Source: Pseudomonas sp. P5_109
GTDB taxonomy: Bacteria; Pseudomonadota; Gammaproteobacteria; Pseudomonadales; Pseudomonadaceae
NCBI RefSeq assembly: GCF_034009455.1
Contig: NZ_CP125380.1
Coordinates: forward strand, 716,001-780,000
Length of the DNA stretch: 64,000 nt
Reading direction: 5' to 3'
In this document: piece after piece, positions 45,860-57,026 of the stretch
How the letters are laid out: every line of letters starts with the position of its first letter
Numbering within the stretch: the first letter of the stretch is position 1
Notes under the pieces: generated by a model
Told to the model about the DNA's origin: nothing
Database searches by the model: none
Seen by the model: the letters and a program-made list of their open reading frames with translations, nothing else
Translations under genes and position numbers: made by a program

Positions 45860-45983
45860 GGGCGACTCCTGAACACTAATAAAGAAGAGATTCGATGGGG
45901 AGGATGATTGGCTATTTCTCCTGAAGATAAAACCGGCTAAAAGAGCAGTCTCTTTCAATGTTTTTTTGATAATCGGTGGCCTG
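45860..45983. promoter_or_regulatory. Divergent promoter region with dyad, oxidoreductase / LysR
   Basis: A 124-base space. AAAGAG-CAGT-CTCTTT at 45940-45955 is a perfect dyad and a candidate LysR operator controlling both genes. Confidence 0.5.
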
Positions 45984-46913
45984 ATGCTGCGTTTCGATGA
46001 CTTGCAGTTGTTTGTCCGGGCGGCAGACCTGGGCAGTCTGTCGGCCGCCGCGCGTGGCATGGACATGTCGGCGGCGGTGGCCAGTGCAGCGCTAAAGCGC
46101 ATTGAACAGCAACTCGGCGCCCGTCTATTGGCCCGTTCGACCCGCAGCCTGCGCCTGACCGCCGAAGGCGAGGGCTTCCTCGAATACGCCCGCGCGGCCC
46201 TGAGCAATCTCGACGAGGGCCGGCGATTGCTGGCCAGTGGTCAGGACCAGGTCAGCGGGGTTCTGCAATTGTCGGCGCCATCGGACTTTGGCCGCAATCT
46301 GCTGCTGCCCTGGCTTGACGAGTTTCAGCGCGAGCATCCGAAACTGACCGTGCGCCTGCTGCTGGGGGACCGCATCGCCGACCTGTTTCGCCAACCGGTA
46401 GACGTTGCCCTGCGCTACGGTGAACCGGAGGACTCCAGCCTGGTGGCGCTGCCCATCGCCCCGCAGAACCGCCGAGTGTTGTGCGCCGCTCCTGGATATC
46501 TGGCTCGCCATGGCGAACCTCGGCATCTGGAGCAACTGGCACAGCACAATTGCCTTTTGTACATGCTCGGCAGCAGGGTCCACGATCACTGGAGTTTTCA
46601 CGACGGCAAGCGCGAAGTCAGCCTGACCGTCAGCGGCGATCGCTTCAGTGACGATGCCGATGTCGTGCGTCTTTGGGCCGTGGCCGGTGCCGGGATCGCC
46701 TATAAATCCTGGCTGGATGTCGGCGCCGATGTGCTGGCCGGCCGCTTGAAGGTGCTGATGCCGGAACTGCTCTGTGAGCGCGCACCGTTGAATCTGTTGT
46801 GCGCCCATCGCGCTCAATTGAGTAAGCCGGTGAATCTGTTGCGCGAAATGCTTGTCAGTCGATGCGCCTTTTTGAGCAGTCAATTTCCGGGCTTTTCGGA
46901 TACCGCTCATTAG
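45984..46913 (+). CDS. LysR family transcriptional regulator
   Basis: A 309-residue LysR protein. The N-terminal helix-turn-helix (about 15-40, GSLSAAARGMDMSAAVASAA) is followed by a linker helix and a periplasmic-binding-like effector domain (VSGVLQLSAPSDFGRNLLLP). The ATG at 45984 gives the normal MLRFDDLQLFVRAADLGS start. It probably regulates the divergent oxidoreductase; the inducer is unknown, possibly an electrophile or quinone. Confidence 0.9.
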   Translation: MLRFDDLQLFVRAADLGSLSAAARGMDMSAAVASAALKRIEQQLGARLLARSTRSLRLTAEGEGFLEYARAALSNLDEGRRLLASGQDQVSGVLQLSAPSDFGRNLLLPWLDEFQREHPKLTVRLLLGDRIADLFRQPVDVALRYGEPEDSSLVALPIAPQNRRVLCAAPGYLARHGEPRHLEQLAQHNCLLYMLGSRVHDHWSFHDGKREVSLTVSGDRFSDDADVVRLWAVAGAGIAYKSWLDVGADVLAGRLKVLMPELLCERAPLNLLCAHRAQLSKPVNLLREMLVSRCAFLSSQFPGFSDTAH

Positions 46914-47227
46914 TCGCACGAAAAAAGAGAAATTTCTCTCAGGAACGATCACCACCTATGCCGGGCGGAGGAAAGGATCCGCCGACCAACCCGCATATAC
47001 TAGCTCCCTCATCATGTCAGTAGCGTCGACCCCAATGGCGGGTCCGCGTTCGAGTCGGCCTAGCTGCACGGTCACCCTTCTGGCCTTCGCAGCATCGGCC
47101 AGGCAGCGCTAATGAGTGAGCAAGGCGCTGTCGGGCTTATGGCAGTTTCCACGGATTGGCCGATGACACATTACTGGTCAAGATTTCTCTGGGCAGTAGA
47201 CGAATCGATTCAACAGGGAGTGAATAC
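46914..47227. other. Intergenic region, LysR / ArsR-type genes
   Basis: About 314 bases. A 14-bp palindrome, AGAGAAATTTCTCT, lies at 46926-46939 just after the LysR gene. CATATACTAG near 46994 could contain a -10 element. No clear gene is visible; short in-frame starts before 47228 lack ribosome sites. Confidence 0.4.
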
Positions 47228-47962
47228 ATGGAACATGCACCTTGCATCAGCCAGATTGCCGCATTGCTGGCTGACCCAAAGCGCAGCGCAATGATGTGGG
47301 CCTTGATGGATGGTTCGGCGCGAACAACCGAAGAGTTGGCATTGCTGGCAGGCCTGTCACCGTCTTCGGCCAGTGCACACCTGGGACGTTTGTCCGCTGG
47401 AGGTCTGCTGAAGGTTGAAAGCCGTGGCCGCAAACGCTTCTTCCGCCTGGCCGCTCCCGAGGTCGGGGCGGCAATCGAAGCACTGGCCAGCGCGACCTTC
47501 GCCAGCGCCCCCCAGGATATTCCGGACGTATTCAAGCGCAATGCACCTCTGGTCAAACCCCGGGCGGTGCGTTCGTCATTGCTGAGTGCCCGGCTGTGTG
47601 ACGATCACCTGGGGGGCACCCTGTCGGCAGATCTGTATCAGCGACTGCTGGAGGCAGGCTGGATCGAACATTCTGATCAGCGGGTCACGGTTACGCTCAA
47701 GGGCGCGACAGAGTTGGCGGCTCGGGGCGTGTTCATCCAGGCCTTGGCTCATCACAACGGAAAGGTGGCCTGCGCGTGCCCGGACTGGAGCGAAAGACGC
47801 CCGCACTTGGGCGGCTCACTGGGCGCGGCATTGTTGCAGCTGTTCATGCAGTCGGGGTGGCTGACCCTGCCCAACGACTCCCGAGCCTTGCAGGTGACAG
47901 CCTCCGGGCAGCGCGAGATCCATCGCTTTGCCAAGGAGGCCGAACTGGAAATGGCGCTGTAG
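47228..47962 (+). CDS. ArsR-type helix-turn-helix regulator, extended
   Basis: A 244-residue regulator, longer than classical ArsR (about 100). The winged helix is N-terminal (about 10-85; TTEELALLAGLSPSSASAHLGRLSAGG). The C-terminal ~150 residues contain CACPDWSERRPHLGGSLGAALLQLF, shared with a longer ArsR-type subgroup, and two nearby Cys (KVACACPDW). CAGGGAG lies seven bases before the ATG at 47228. No target gene is adjacent on the same strand. Confidence 0.85.
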   Translation: MEHAPCISQIAALLADPKRSAMMWALMDGSARTTEELALLAGLSPSSASAHLGRLSAGGLLKVESRGRKRFFRLAAPEVGAAIEALASATFASAPQDIPDVFKRNAPLVKPRAVRSSLLSARLCDDHLGGTLSADLYQRLLEAGWIEHSDQRVTVTLKGATELAARGVFIQALAHHNGKVACACPDWSERRPHLGGSLGAALLQLFMQSGWLTLPNDSRALQVTASGQREIHRFAKEAELEMAL

Positions 47963-47985
47963 AACCTTTGGCCAAACACCCAATC

Positions 47986-48075
47986 TGTAGGAGCTGGCTT
48001 GCCAGCGATGACGGTGCCACATTCAGCATCAATGTTGAATGAGAGGGTGCCATCGCTGGCAAGCCAGCTCCTACA
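47986..48075. repeat. REP doublet, TGTAGGAGCTGGC family
   Basis: TGTAGGAGCTGGCTTGCCAG and its exact inverted complement are separated by about 40 bases. It lies between the convergent ArsR-type and deaminase genes. Confidence 0.88.
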
Positions 48076-48094
48076 GTTGGTTTTGCGGTGTTGC

Positions 48095-50096
<2,002 letters not shown>

Positions 50097-50127
50097 GCGC
50101 AATCCTTAAGAACGCTGGAGATCCAAT

Positions 50128-50215
50128 GTGGGAGCGGGCTTGCTCGCGAAAGCGGTGTGTCAGCCAACATCACTGTTGAATTTGCAGACGCCTTCGCGAG
50201 CAAGCCCGCTCCCAC
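50128..50215. repeat. REP doublet, GTGGGAGCGGGC family
   Basis: Complete inverted pair enclosing about 45 bases with GTGTCAGCCAACATCACTG, between the oxygenase and the binding-protein gene. Confidence 0.87.
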
Positions 50216-50241
50216 AGGGGGGTTGTGTTGTGACGGAGGAG

Positions 50242-51324
50242 TTACTTCGGTATCTCGGCCTTCATGCCTTCCACGTAGTAATTCATCGACGCCAGTTCCG
50301 CCGTGGTCGCGCTCACGCCGGCCGGGATTTTCTCGACGCCGGCCTGATCCTTGATCGGCCCGGTGAACGGCTGCAGCGCACCGCTCTTGATGTCGGCGAT
50401 GATCTGCTCGGCTTCGCCCTTGACCGTCGTCGGCACCAGGTCGCTGATCGGCAGTTCAACGGTGCCTTCCTTCAAGCCGCCCCAGTAGTCTTGGGGTTTC
50501 CAGTCATGGTCGATCACGCTTTGGGCTGCCTGAATGTAGTGCGGGCCCCAGTCATTGACGATGGAGGTCAGCACCGCTTTCGGCGCGAAGTGCGCCATGT
50601 CCGAAGCGTAGCCCACCGCATACACGCCGCGACGTTCGGCCGCTTGTATCGGTGCCGGGCTGTCGGTGTGCTGGAACACTACGTCCACGCCCTGATCGAT
50701 CAGGGCGTTGGCGGCATCCGCTTCCTTGCCCGGATCGAACCAGGAGTTGACCCACACCACCTTGATCTCGGTGCCGGGGTTGTACTTGTTCAGGGCCAGT
50801 TGGATGGCGTTGATGTCGCGGATCACTTCCGGGATCGGGAATGAGGCGACGTAGCCGACTTTCCTGGTCTTGGTCATCTTCGCCGCGAGGAAGCCGCCGA
50901 CGTAGCGGCCCTCGTAAGTGCGCGCCAGGTAAGTGCCGAGGTTCTTGTCCTGCTTGTAGCCGGTGGCGTGCTCGAAGGTCACCTGGGGAAACTGTTTGGC
51001 GACTTTCACGGTCGGGTTCATGTAGCCGAAGGACGTGGTGAAGATCAGGTCGTATTTGTCCTTGGCCATGTTGCGGATCACCCGCTCGGCGTCGGCGCCT
51101 TCGGCGACGTTTTCCACATAGTTGGTGGTTATCTGCGGACCGAACTTTTCCGCGAGTTCCTTGCGCCCCTGTTCATGCTGATACGTCCAGCCGTGGTCGC
51201 CGATCGGGCCGATATAGACGAAGCCGACTTTCAGCGGGTCGGCGGCTACGGCCGTCAGGCTGGCGCTCAAACCAATGGCCGCCGCAACGGCGCAAAGCAG
51301 CTTCTTCAACGGACGGTTGTGCAT
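50242..51324 (-). CDS. BMP family ABC transporter substrate-binding protein (nucleoside/purine)
   Basis: A 360-residue periplasmic protein with a signal peptide (LLCAVAAAIGLSASLTAVAA). It belongs to the basic-membrane-protein (PnrA) group, with VGFVYIGPIGDHGWTYQHEQ and DQGVDVVFQHTDSPAPIQAA. It should bind nucleosides or nucleobases for the ABC transporter encoded at 56100-59709. The start at 51324 uses GGAG nine bases upstream; an ATG at 51339 has none. It is separated from its permease genes by unrelated genes. Confidence 0.9.
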   Translation of the reverse strand: MHNRPLKKLLCAVAAAIGLSASLTAVAADPLKVGFVYIGPIGDHGWTYQHEQGRKELAEKFGPQITTNYVENVAEGADAERVIRNMAKDKYDLIFTTSFGYMNPTVKVAKQFPQVTFEHATGYKQDKNLGTYLARTYEGRYVGGFLAAKMTKTRKVGYVASFPIPEVIRDINAIQLALNKYNPGTEIKVVWVNSWFDPGKEADAANALIDQGVDVVFQHTDSPAPIQAAERRGVYAVGYASDMAHFAPKAVLTSIVNDWGPHYIQAAQSVIDHDWKPQDYWGGLKEGTVELPISDLVPTTVKGEAEQIIADIKSGALQPFTGPIKDQAGVEKIPAGVSATTAELASMNYYVEGMKAEIPK

Positions 51325-51450
51325 GAATTGAAACTCCATTTTGTTGTGAGGTTGGCTGGGCTCTCGGGCTTGCACAGGGCAATGCAAATTGCTGACCAAC
51401 AGGACAACAAAGGGGCAGGTTTCAGGTTTTGTGGCGGCAGGGAGTACGCC

Positions 51451-51520
51451 ATCGCTGGCAAGCCAGCTCCTACAGGGGAGCGGTGATCCGGCTTTTGTAG
51501 GAGCTGGCTTGCCAGCGATG
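51451..51520. repeat. REP doublet, tail-to-tail, TAGGAGCTGGC family
   Basis: The left unit is ATCGCTGGCAAGCCAGCTCC and the right unit GTAGGAGCTGGCTTGCCAGC, with heads pointing outward and about 20 bases between. Confidence 0.78.
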
Positions 51521-51639
51521 ACACACTCCGGTGCGCCGATGCACCTCCCTGCCTGACGCTGGTGCGCTAAGGTAAAACGAACCGTTAGCGCCACCCCGCA
51601 GTCAGTAGCTCATCGGATCCACTCGGCAAAAGGCTCGCC

Positions 51640-52728
51640 ATGCTCACCACCCTCAAGCAAGAAAGTTTCCTGCTGTTGGCGTTGATCGCCGTGTGCGTGG
51701 CTTATCCGCTGGAGCACTGGATGCTGCACAGCGGCCAGGTCGTCGCGCTGGTGAGCGGGCTGGTGCTGATCGCCTTCATCGTCGCCGCCTCCATGCGCGT
51801 TGCCCATCAGGCTGAGTTGCTGGCGGAAAAGGTGGGTGATCCCTACGGCACGATGATCCTGACCCTGGCCGCGGTGTTGGTGGAAGTGGTGATCCTGGCG
51901 ATCATGATGAGCAACGAAGCCTCGGCCACGCTGGTACGCGACACGATCTACTCGGCGGTGATGCTCGACATCAACGGTATCCTTGGTCTCGCGGCGTTGA
52001 TGGGCGGGCTCAAACACGGCGAACAGTCCTATAACGACGATTCGGCGCGCAGTTATAGTGCGATGATCCTCACGGCGATGGGCGTGTCGATGGTGGTGCC
52101 GGAATTCATTCCCGAAGCCGACTGGAAGCTCTATTCGGCGTTTACCATCGGTGCGATGGTGATGCTGTATGCGTTGTTCCTGCGCATGCAGGTAGGACCG
52201 CACAGCTATTTTTTCAGTTACAGCTACCCGGATAAACGCCGCAAGAAAACTCCCAGCGAAGAGCCGCAGCCGATCAATCTGGTATTGAGCATCGGGACCC
52301 TGGGGTTTGGTGTAGTGGTTATTGGCGCACTCGCCGAAGTGATGTCCAAGACCCTCGACCTGGGGCTGGAAGGGACGGGGGCACCGCCGGTGATCACGGC
52401 GATCCTGGTGGCGGCGATATCCGCGGCGCCAGAAATATTGACCGCGTTGCGCGCGGCGCTGGCCAACCGCATGCAGTCGGTGGTCAACATCGCCATGGGC
52501 GCGTCGCTGTCGACGGTGATCCTGACGGTGCCGGTGATGGAAGCGATGGCGCTTTATACCGGTCAGCCATTCCAGATGGCCATGACCCCGGTGCAGACCG
52601 TGATGGTGTTTCTCACCCTGATCGTCAGCGCGATCAACCTCAACGACGGCGAAACCAATGCCATCGAAGGCATGACTCACTTTGTGCTGTTTGCGACGTT
52701 CATCATGTTGTCGCTATTGGGTCTTTAA
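51640..52728 (+). CDS. CaxA-like Ca2+/H+ (cation) antiporter
   Basis: A 362-residue membrane protein of the Ca2+/cation antiporter superfamily with about eleven helices. The two alpha repeats are visible: LAAVLVEVVILAIMMSNEAS in the first half and VAAISAAPEILTALRAALAN in the second, each with the acidic residue needed for ion binding. A hydrophilic loop (YPDKRRKKTPSEEPQP) separates them. It exports cations, probably calcium, in exchange for protons. It runs against the purine genes and looks like an insertion between them. Confidence 0.88.
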   Translation: MLTTLKQESFLLLALIAVCVAYPLEHWMLHSGQVVALVSGLVLIAFIVAASMRVAHQAELLAEKVGDPYGTMILTLAAVLVEVVILAIMMSNEASATLVRDTIYSAVMLDINGILGLAALMGGLKHGEQSYNDDSARSYSAMILTAMGVSMVVPEFIPEADWKLYSAFTIGAMVMLYALFLRMQVGPHSYFFSYSYPDKRRKKTPSEEPQPINLVLSIGTLGFGVVVIGALAEVMSKTLDLGLEGTGAPPVITAILVAAISAAPEILTALRAALANRMQSVVNIAMGASLSTVILTVPVMEAMALYTGQPFQMAMTPVQTVMVFLTLIVSAINLNDGETNAIEGMTHFVLFATFIMLSLLGL

Positions 52729-52746
52729 AAACACCGCAAGACCACT

Positions 52747-52833
52747 GTGGGAACGGGCTTGCTCGCGAAAGCGGTGTATCAGTCACATTCCTATCGACTG
52801 ACACGACGCCTTCGCGAGCAAGCCCGCTCCCAC
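52747..52833. repeat. REP doublet, GTGGGAACGGGC variant
   Basis: The left unit is GTGGGAACGGGCTTGCTCGC; the right inverted unit is the common type. It lies between the convergent antiporter and deaminase genes. Confidence 0.85.
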
Positions 52834-52850
52834 ATTGGATCTTCGCTGCC

Positions 52851-54209
52851 TCAGGTCCCGGCGATCAACTGTCGAGCCGCCTGGCTGTGATCGGCAATCA
52901 AGCCCTTCAGGTCCAGCCCTTCGACCTGACCATCGATCACTCGCCACTTGCCGCCGATCATCACCCGGTCCGCGCGATCAGCACCACACAGCAGCAACGC
53001 CGAGACCGGATCATGGCTGCCGGAGAAGCGCAGTTCGTCCAGCTTGAACAGGGCCAGGTCGGCCTGCTTGCCCACCGCCAATTCACCGATATCGGTACGC
53101 CCCAACAGGCTGGCCGAACCTTTGGTCGCCCAGCCGAGTACGCGCTCCGGGGTGATCTTCTCGGCGCCGTAGCGCAGGCGCTGGATGTACAGGGCCTGAC
53201 GCGCTTCGAGCATCATGTTCGAAGCATCGTTGGAGGCCGAACCGTCCACGCCCAAGCCGAGCAAGGCACCGGCGTCGGTCAGCTCGATGCTCGGGCAAAT
53301 GCCCGAGGCCAGGCGCATGTTCGAGCTCGGGCAATGGCAAATACCGGTGCCGGCGGCGCCGAGGCGGGCGATCTCGTCCGGGTTGAAGTGGATGCCGTGG
53401 GCCAGCCAGGTACGCGGGCCGAGCCAGCCGACACTGTCCAGATAGTCCACGGTGCGCAGGCCGAAGCGTTGCAGGCAGAAATCTTCTTCGTCGAGGGTTT
53501 CGGCCAGGTGGGTGTGCAGGCGCACGTCAAGTTTGTTCGCCAGTTCGGCACTGGCCGACATGATTTCCGGGGTTACCGAGAACGGCGAGCACGGTGCCAG
53601 GGCGATCTGGATTTGCGCGCCGTCCCCGCGTTCGTGGTACTCGGCGATCAACCGTTGGCTGTCGGCGAGGATCACTTCGCCTTCCTGCACGGTCTGTTGC
53701 GGCGGCAGGCCACCGTCCTTTTCACCGAGGCTCATGGAGCCGCGGGTCAGCATGGCGCGCATGCCCAGTTCGCGAACGCTCTCGACTTGCACGTCGATCG
53801 CGTTTTCCAGGCCTTCCGGGAACAGGTAGTGGTGGTCGGCGGCGGTGGTGCAACCGGACAGTAGCAACTCGGCCAAGGCGACTTTGGTGGCGAGGGCGAG
53901 TTTTTCCGGGGTCAGGCGTGCCCAGACCGGGTACAGGGTTTTCAGCCACGGGAACAGCGGCTGATTGACCACCGGCGCCCAGGCGCGGGTCAGGGTTTGG
54001 TAAAAGTGGTGGTGGGTGTTGATCAGGCCCGGCAGGATCACATGCTCGCGGGCATCGAACACTTCATTGCACGGTGCGGAGGGTTGCTGGCCGGCACCGA
54101 GCACTTCGACGATCAAACCGTCTTGCAGCACCAGGCCGCCACGGGCATCGAGACCGTTGGAGGTGAAAATGGCGAGGGGGTTTTTTAACCAGATACGGGT
54201 CGCAGGCAT
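52851..54209 (-). CDS. 8-oxoguanine deaminase
   Basis: A 452-residue amidohydrolase. Metal ligands are in NTHHHFYQTLTRAW, RLHTHLAETLDEEDF, WLAHGIHF and GVDGSASND. It matches the cytosine/guanine-deaminase-like group characterised in P. aeruginosa (PA0142) as 8-oxoguanine deaminase, which converts 8-oxoguanine to uric acid. The gene has its own start and sits near the purine transporter, in a region where PA0142 lies in P. aeruginosa. The specific substrate is inferred from homology and synteny. Confidence 0.88.
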   Translation of the reverse strand: MPATRIWLKNPLAIFTSNGLDARGGLVLQDGLIVEVLGAGQQPSAPCNEVFDAREHVILPGLINTHHHFYQTLTRAWAPVVNQPLFPWLKTLYPVWARLTPEKLALATKVALAELLLSGCTTAADHHYLFPEGLENAIDVQVESVRELGMRAMLTRGSMSLGEKDGGLPPQQTVQEGEVILADSQRLIAEYHERGDGAQIQIALAPCSPFSVTPEIMSASAELANKLDVRLHTHLAETLDEEDFCLQRFGLRTVDYLDSVGWLGPRTWLAHGIHFNPDEIARLGAAGTGICHCPSSNMRLASGICPSIELTDAGALLGLGVDGSASNDASNMMLEARQALYIQRLRYGAEKITPERVLGWATKGSASLLGRTDIGELAVGKQADLALFKLDELRFSGSHDPVSALLLCGADRADRVMIGGKWRVIDGQVEGLDLKGLIADHSQAARQLIAGT

Positions 54210-54360
54210 GTTGGCCGGCTCCTCTGAAAGTTGGGTTCAGGGTTGCCAGCTCAGTGTTGCCCTGTCTGCTGATCCAGGTTCGCCGGGGAGGCGAGGTGCG
54301 CAGTGTCGATCAAAATGCTCTGGCGGGCAAGCCCGGCCCGACCAGACGAAGCATAACCCT

Positions 54361-54447
54361 GTGGGAGCGGGCTTGCTCGCGAAGGCGGTGTAACTACAAC
54401 GTTGATGTTGACTGACACTACGCTTTCGCGAGCAAGCCCGCTCCCAC
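54361..54447. repeat. REP doublet, GTGGGAGCGGGC family
   Basis: Complete inverted pair. A further degenerate unit (GGCGGGCAAGCCCGGCC) lies at about 54323. It separates the deaminase start from the SDR gene end. Confidence 0.85.
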
Positions 54448-54463
54448 ATTTTGATCTGGGGTG

Positions 54464-55153
54464 TTACCAGGGAATGGTTTCACCCCGGTAATTGATGAAA
54501 TGGTGCCCACCCTTGCCGACCAACGCGTTCACCTGATCAATCAGGCCTCGAGTGCTGGTTTCCACATCGATGTCCGCACCTTCACCACCCATATCGGTTT
54601 TCACCCAGCCCGGGTGCAGCGACAGCACGGTGAGACCGGTTTCGCCCAATTGCGTGACGAAGCTGTTGGTCATGGAGTTCAGCGCCGCCTTGCTGGCCTT
54701 GTACAGCGCCAACTCCGGCGCATCGGGCATGGTCACGCTGCCCAACACCGAACTCATGAACGCCAGCACGCCGGTGTCCGGGCGCAGTTGCTCGACTAAA
54801 CGCTGGGCCAGGTTGATCGGCGCCACGGCGTTGGTGAAAAACAGCTGACCGATTTCAGCCATTGTCGCGCCACCGTTCGGCGTCTGGACATCCGGCCCCT
54901 TGACCCCGGCATTGACGAACAACAGGTCAAACACCTCGCCCTTGAGTTGTTGTGTCAGGGCGATGACGGCCTGTTGATCGTCCATGTCGAGCTTTTCGAT
55001 CCGCACCTTGCCCAATGCCTGCAAGGCTTCGGCCTTTTGCGGGTCACGCACGGTGGCGGTGACTTGCCAGCCGTCGGCCAGCAGGGTTTTCACCAGCCCG
55101 AGGCCAAGCCCTCGGGAGGCGCCGATGATGAGCGCGTTTTTTGCCTTGGACAT
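54464..55153 (-). CDS. Short-chain dehydrogenase/reductase, C-factor-like
   Basis: A 229-residue SDR. The NAD(P) motif is IIGASRGLGLGLVKTLL, followed by LFVNAGVKGP and the catalytic Ser (MSSVLGS) with YKASK. It resembles the CsgA/C-factor group. It follows a MerR gene with 19 bases between, so the two may be co-transcribed and co-regulated. The substrate is unknown. Confidence 0.9.
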   Translation of the reverse strand: MSKAKNALIIGASRGLGLGLVKTLLADGWQVTATVRDPQKAEALQALGKVRIEKLDMDDQQAVIALTQQLKGEVFDLLFVNAGVKGPDVQTPNGGATMAEIGQLFFTNAVAPINLAQRLVEQLRPDTGVLAFMSSVLGSVTMPDAPELALYKASKAALNSMTNSFVTQLGETGLTVLSLHPGWVKTDMGGEGADIDVETSTRGLIDQVNALVGKGGHHFINYRGETIPW

Positions 55154-55172
55154 GATTGGCTTCCTTGAAAAT

Positions 55173-55529
55173 TCAGAGTCGTGGATTCAATGGACACTGT
55201 TGCCCGAGCCGTTGTTGCAACTCATCGCGCAGTGCGCCGAGTTCGGCCATGCGGGCTTCGATCAGTTTGAGCTTGTCTTGCAGCAATAGCGTGACGGCGT
55301 TGTCCGGATCGGACGACTGCCAGATTGTCGCCACGCTGTTGCCGATTTCGCCGAGGGTAAAGCCCAGCCGTTGAGCGGTCTTGATGTACTGCACCAGTTG
55401 CACCATGTCTGGCGGATAGTCGCGATACCCGTTGGCGCTGCGTTGCGCCGCAATCAATCCGCGCTGCTCGTAAAAGCGCAGCGTGTCGCGGCTGACGGCG
55501 CTGGCCTGGGCGAGTTCACCGATGCGCAT
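55173..55529 (-). CDS. MerR family transcriptional regulator
   Basis: A 118-residue MerR protein with the N-terminal winged helix (MRIGELAQASAVSRDTLRFY) and a dimer helix. The single Cys near the end (QQCPLNPRL) is not a metal pair, so a metal effector is unlikely. A second ATG three bases upstream is possible. It probably controls the SDR gene just downstream, and diverges from the small membrane-protein gene. Confidence 0.87.
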   Translation of the reverse strand: MRIGELAQASAVSRDTLRFYEQRGLIAAQRSANGYRDYPPDMVQLVQYIKTAQRLGFTLGEIGNSVATIWQSSDPDNAVTLLLQDKLKLIEARMAELGALRDELQQRLGQQCPLNPRL

Positions 55530-55611
55530 CATGACGTCTCGAGGGGGCTTGACCCTGGAGCATACTCCAGGCTTTAGCCTTGTTGCTCCCTGAATTGATG
55601 GAGCAATGACG

Positions 55612-56103
55612 ATGTGGACTACAGCGCAATATCGCCGGTTGGTACAAGGCAGTGCCTGGTATGACTTGATCGTGACGATGGCGTTTGTCACGCCGTGGAG
55701 TTTTGCGGCGTTGCATGGGGTTTTGACGGGTGTGAGCCAGGCGTTGAGCTTGCCCGGCGAGTTGCCACCGTTCGAACCGGTGCACATGTTGATGGCGAAT
55801 CTGCTGGGGTCGATTGTCTGCGTGTGGTCGGTACTGCGGATTCGTGATCCGCAGCAGGTTTATGGGCGGTATGACGCAGTGGCCAGATTCCTTTTCTCGG
55901 CCTGGCAGGCTTATGCCCTGGTTCATGGCGCGAGTTCGTTGCTGGTGGTTTTCCTTGTGTTTGAATTGGCGTGGGGCGTGGCTCAGGTGTTGCCTGTTCG
56001 GACGCCTTCGCGAGCAAGCCCGCTCCCACATTGGATGGGGGTGAACCCGGTCAAATGTGGGGGCGGGCTTGCTCGCGAAGAGGCCCGCCCAGACAACCCC
56101 TAA
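55612..56103 (+). CDS. Small four-helix membrane protein with REP-encoded C-terminus
   Basis: A 163-residue protein with about four membrane helices, ending naturally near FLVFELAWGVAQVL (about residue 127). The frame then continues straight through a REP doublet, giving TPSRASPLPHWMG and further REP-derived residues before a stop at 56103. The ATG at 55612 has GGAG eight bases upstream, better than the ATG at 55606. I do not recognise the family. It overlaps the permease stop by four bases on the other strand. Confidence 0.72.
   Translation: MWTTAQYRRLVQGSAWYDLIVTMAFVTPWSFAALHGVLTGVSQALSLPGELPPFEPVHMLMANLLGSIVCVWSVLRIRDPQQVYGRYDAVARFLFSAWQAYALVHGASSLLVVFLVFELAWGVAQVLPVRTPSRASPLPHWMGVNPVKCGGGLAREEARPDNP
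56004..56081. repeat. REP doublet, tail-to-tail, inside a reading frame
   Basis: The left unit is TTCGCGAGCAAGCCCGCTCC and the right unit GTGGGGGCGGGCTTGCTCGC. It forms the 3' end of the small membrane-protein reading frame. Confidence 0.82.
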
Positions 56104-57026
56104 TGCCCAGCCTGCCACGGCTGCCCCAACGACACCGGTGCATACAACCGCGTGCACAGCGCATCCCGGGACAACAGCACCAACACCACAATGGTCGCGA
56201 CATACGGCAACATCGCCAGCAGACTCGACGGAATCGCCAGCCCCAACCCCTGCGCCACCAGGTGCAGGATGCTGGCGAGCCCGAACAGGTACGCGCCGAG
56301 CAGCAGACGCCACACCCGCCAACTGGCAAACACCACCAGCGCCAGGGCAATCCAGCCGCGCCCGGCGCTCATGTTTTCCGCCCACATCGGCGTGTACGCC
56401 AGGGACAGATAAGCCCCGGCCAACCCTGCCATCGCACCGCCGAACAACACCGCCAGGGTCCGCACCGCCAACACTGGCAAGCCCATGGCGCTGGCCGCAT
56501 CCGGGTTTTCCCCGACCGCCTGGATGATCAGCCCGATGCGGCTTTTCAACACCACCCAGGCCACCAGCGCAAACAATGCGAAGGACAGATACACCAGCAG
56601 GTCCTGGGCAAACAGCATTCGTCCGATCAGCGGGATCTCACTCAAATACGCAATCGCCATCGGCTCGAAACCGGCCAGTGGTTTGCCGACCCATGCCGCA
56701 CCGACAAAAGTCGACAGGCCCACGCCGAAAATCGTCAGGGCCAGCCCGGTGGCCACCTGATTGGCGTTGAACACCAGCGCCACCAACGCAAAGAGGGACG
56801 ACAACAGCATCCCGGCGAACATCGCCAGCAACACGCCGAGCCACAGATTGCCGGTGCTGAACGCGACGATGAAACCGATCACCGCGCCAAACAGCATCAT
56901 GCCTTCCTGGCCCAGATTGAGAACGCCGCTTTTCTCGCAGATCAGTTCGCCCAGCGCCACCAGCAACAGCGGCGTACCGCAGCGGATCATGGCGTAGAAA
57001 ATATTGCTCAGCAGATCGATATCCAT
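56100..57026 (-). CDS. ABC transporter permease, BMP/nucleoside type (second permease)
   Basis: A 308-residue permease of the BPD-transp-2 family with about nine helices (LICEKSGVLNLGQEGMMLFG, then GENPDAASAMGLPV). It pairs with the upstream permease and ATPase. Its ATG shares one base with the upstream stop (TGATG), and AGGAG lies eight bases before it. It corresponds to the permease next to the bauA region in P. aeruginosa (PA0137/PA0138, from memory). Confidence 0.92.
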   Translation of the reverse strand: MDIDLLSNIFYAMIRCGTPLLLVALGELICEKSGVLNLGQEGMMLFGAVIGFIVAFSTGNLWLGVLLAMFAGMLLSSLFALVALVFNANQVATGLALTIFGVGLSTFVGAAWVGKPLAGFEPMAIAYLSEIPLIGRMLFAQDLLVYLSFALFALVAWVVLKSRIGLIIQAVGENPDAASAMGLPVLAVRTLAVLFGGAMAGLAGAYLSLAYTPMWAENMSAGRGWIALALVVFASWRVWRLLLGAYLFGLASILHLVAQGLGLAIPSSLLAMLPYVATIVVLVLLSRDALCTRLYAPVSLGQPWQAGH

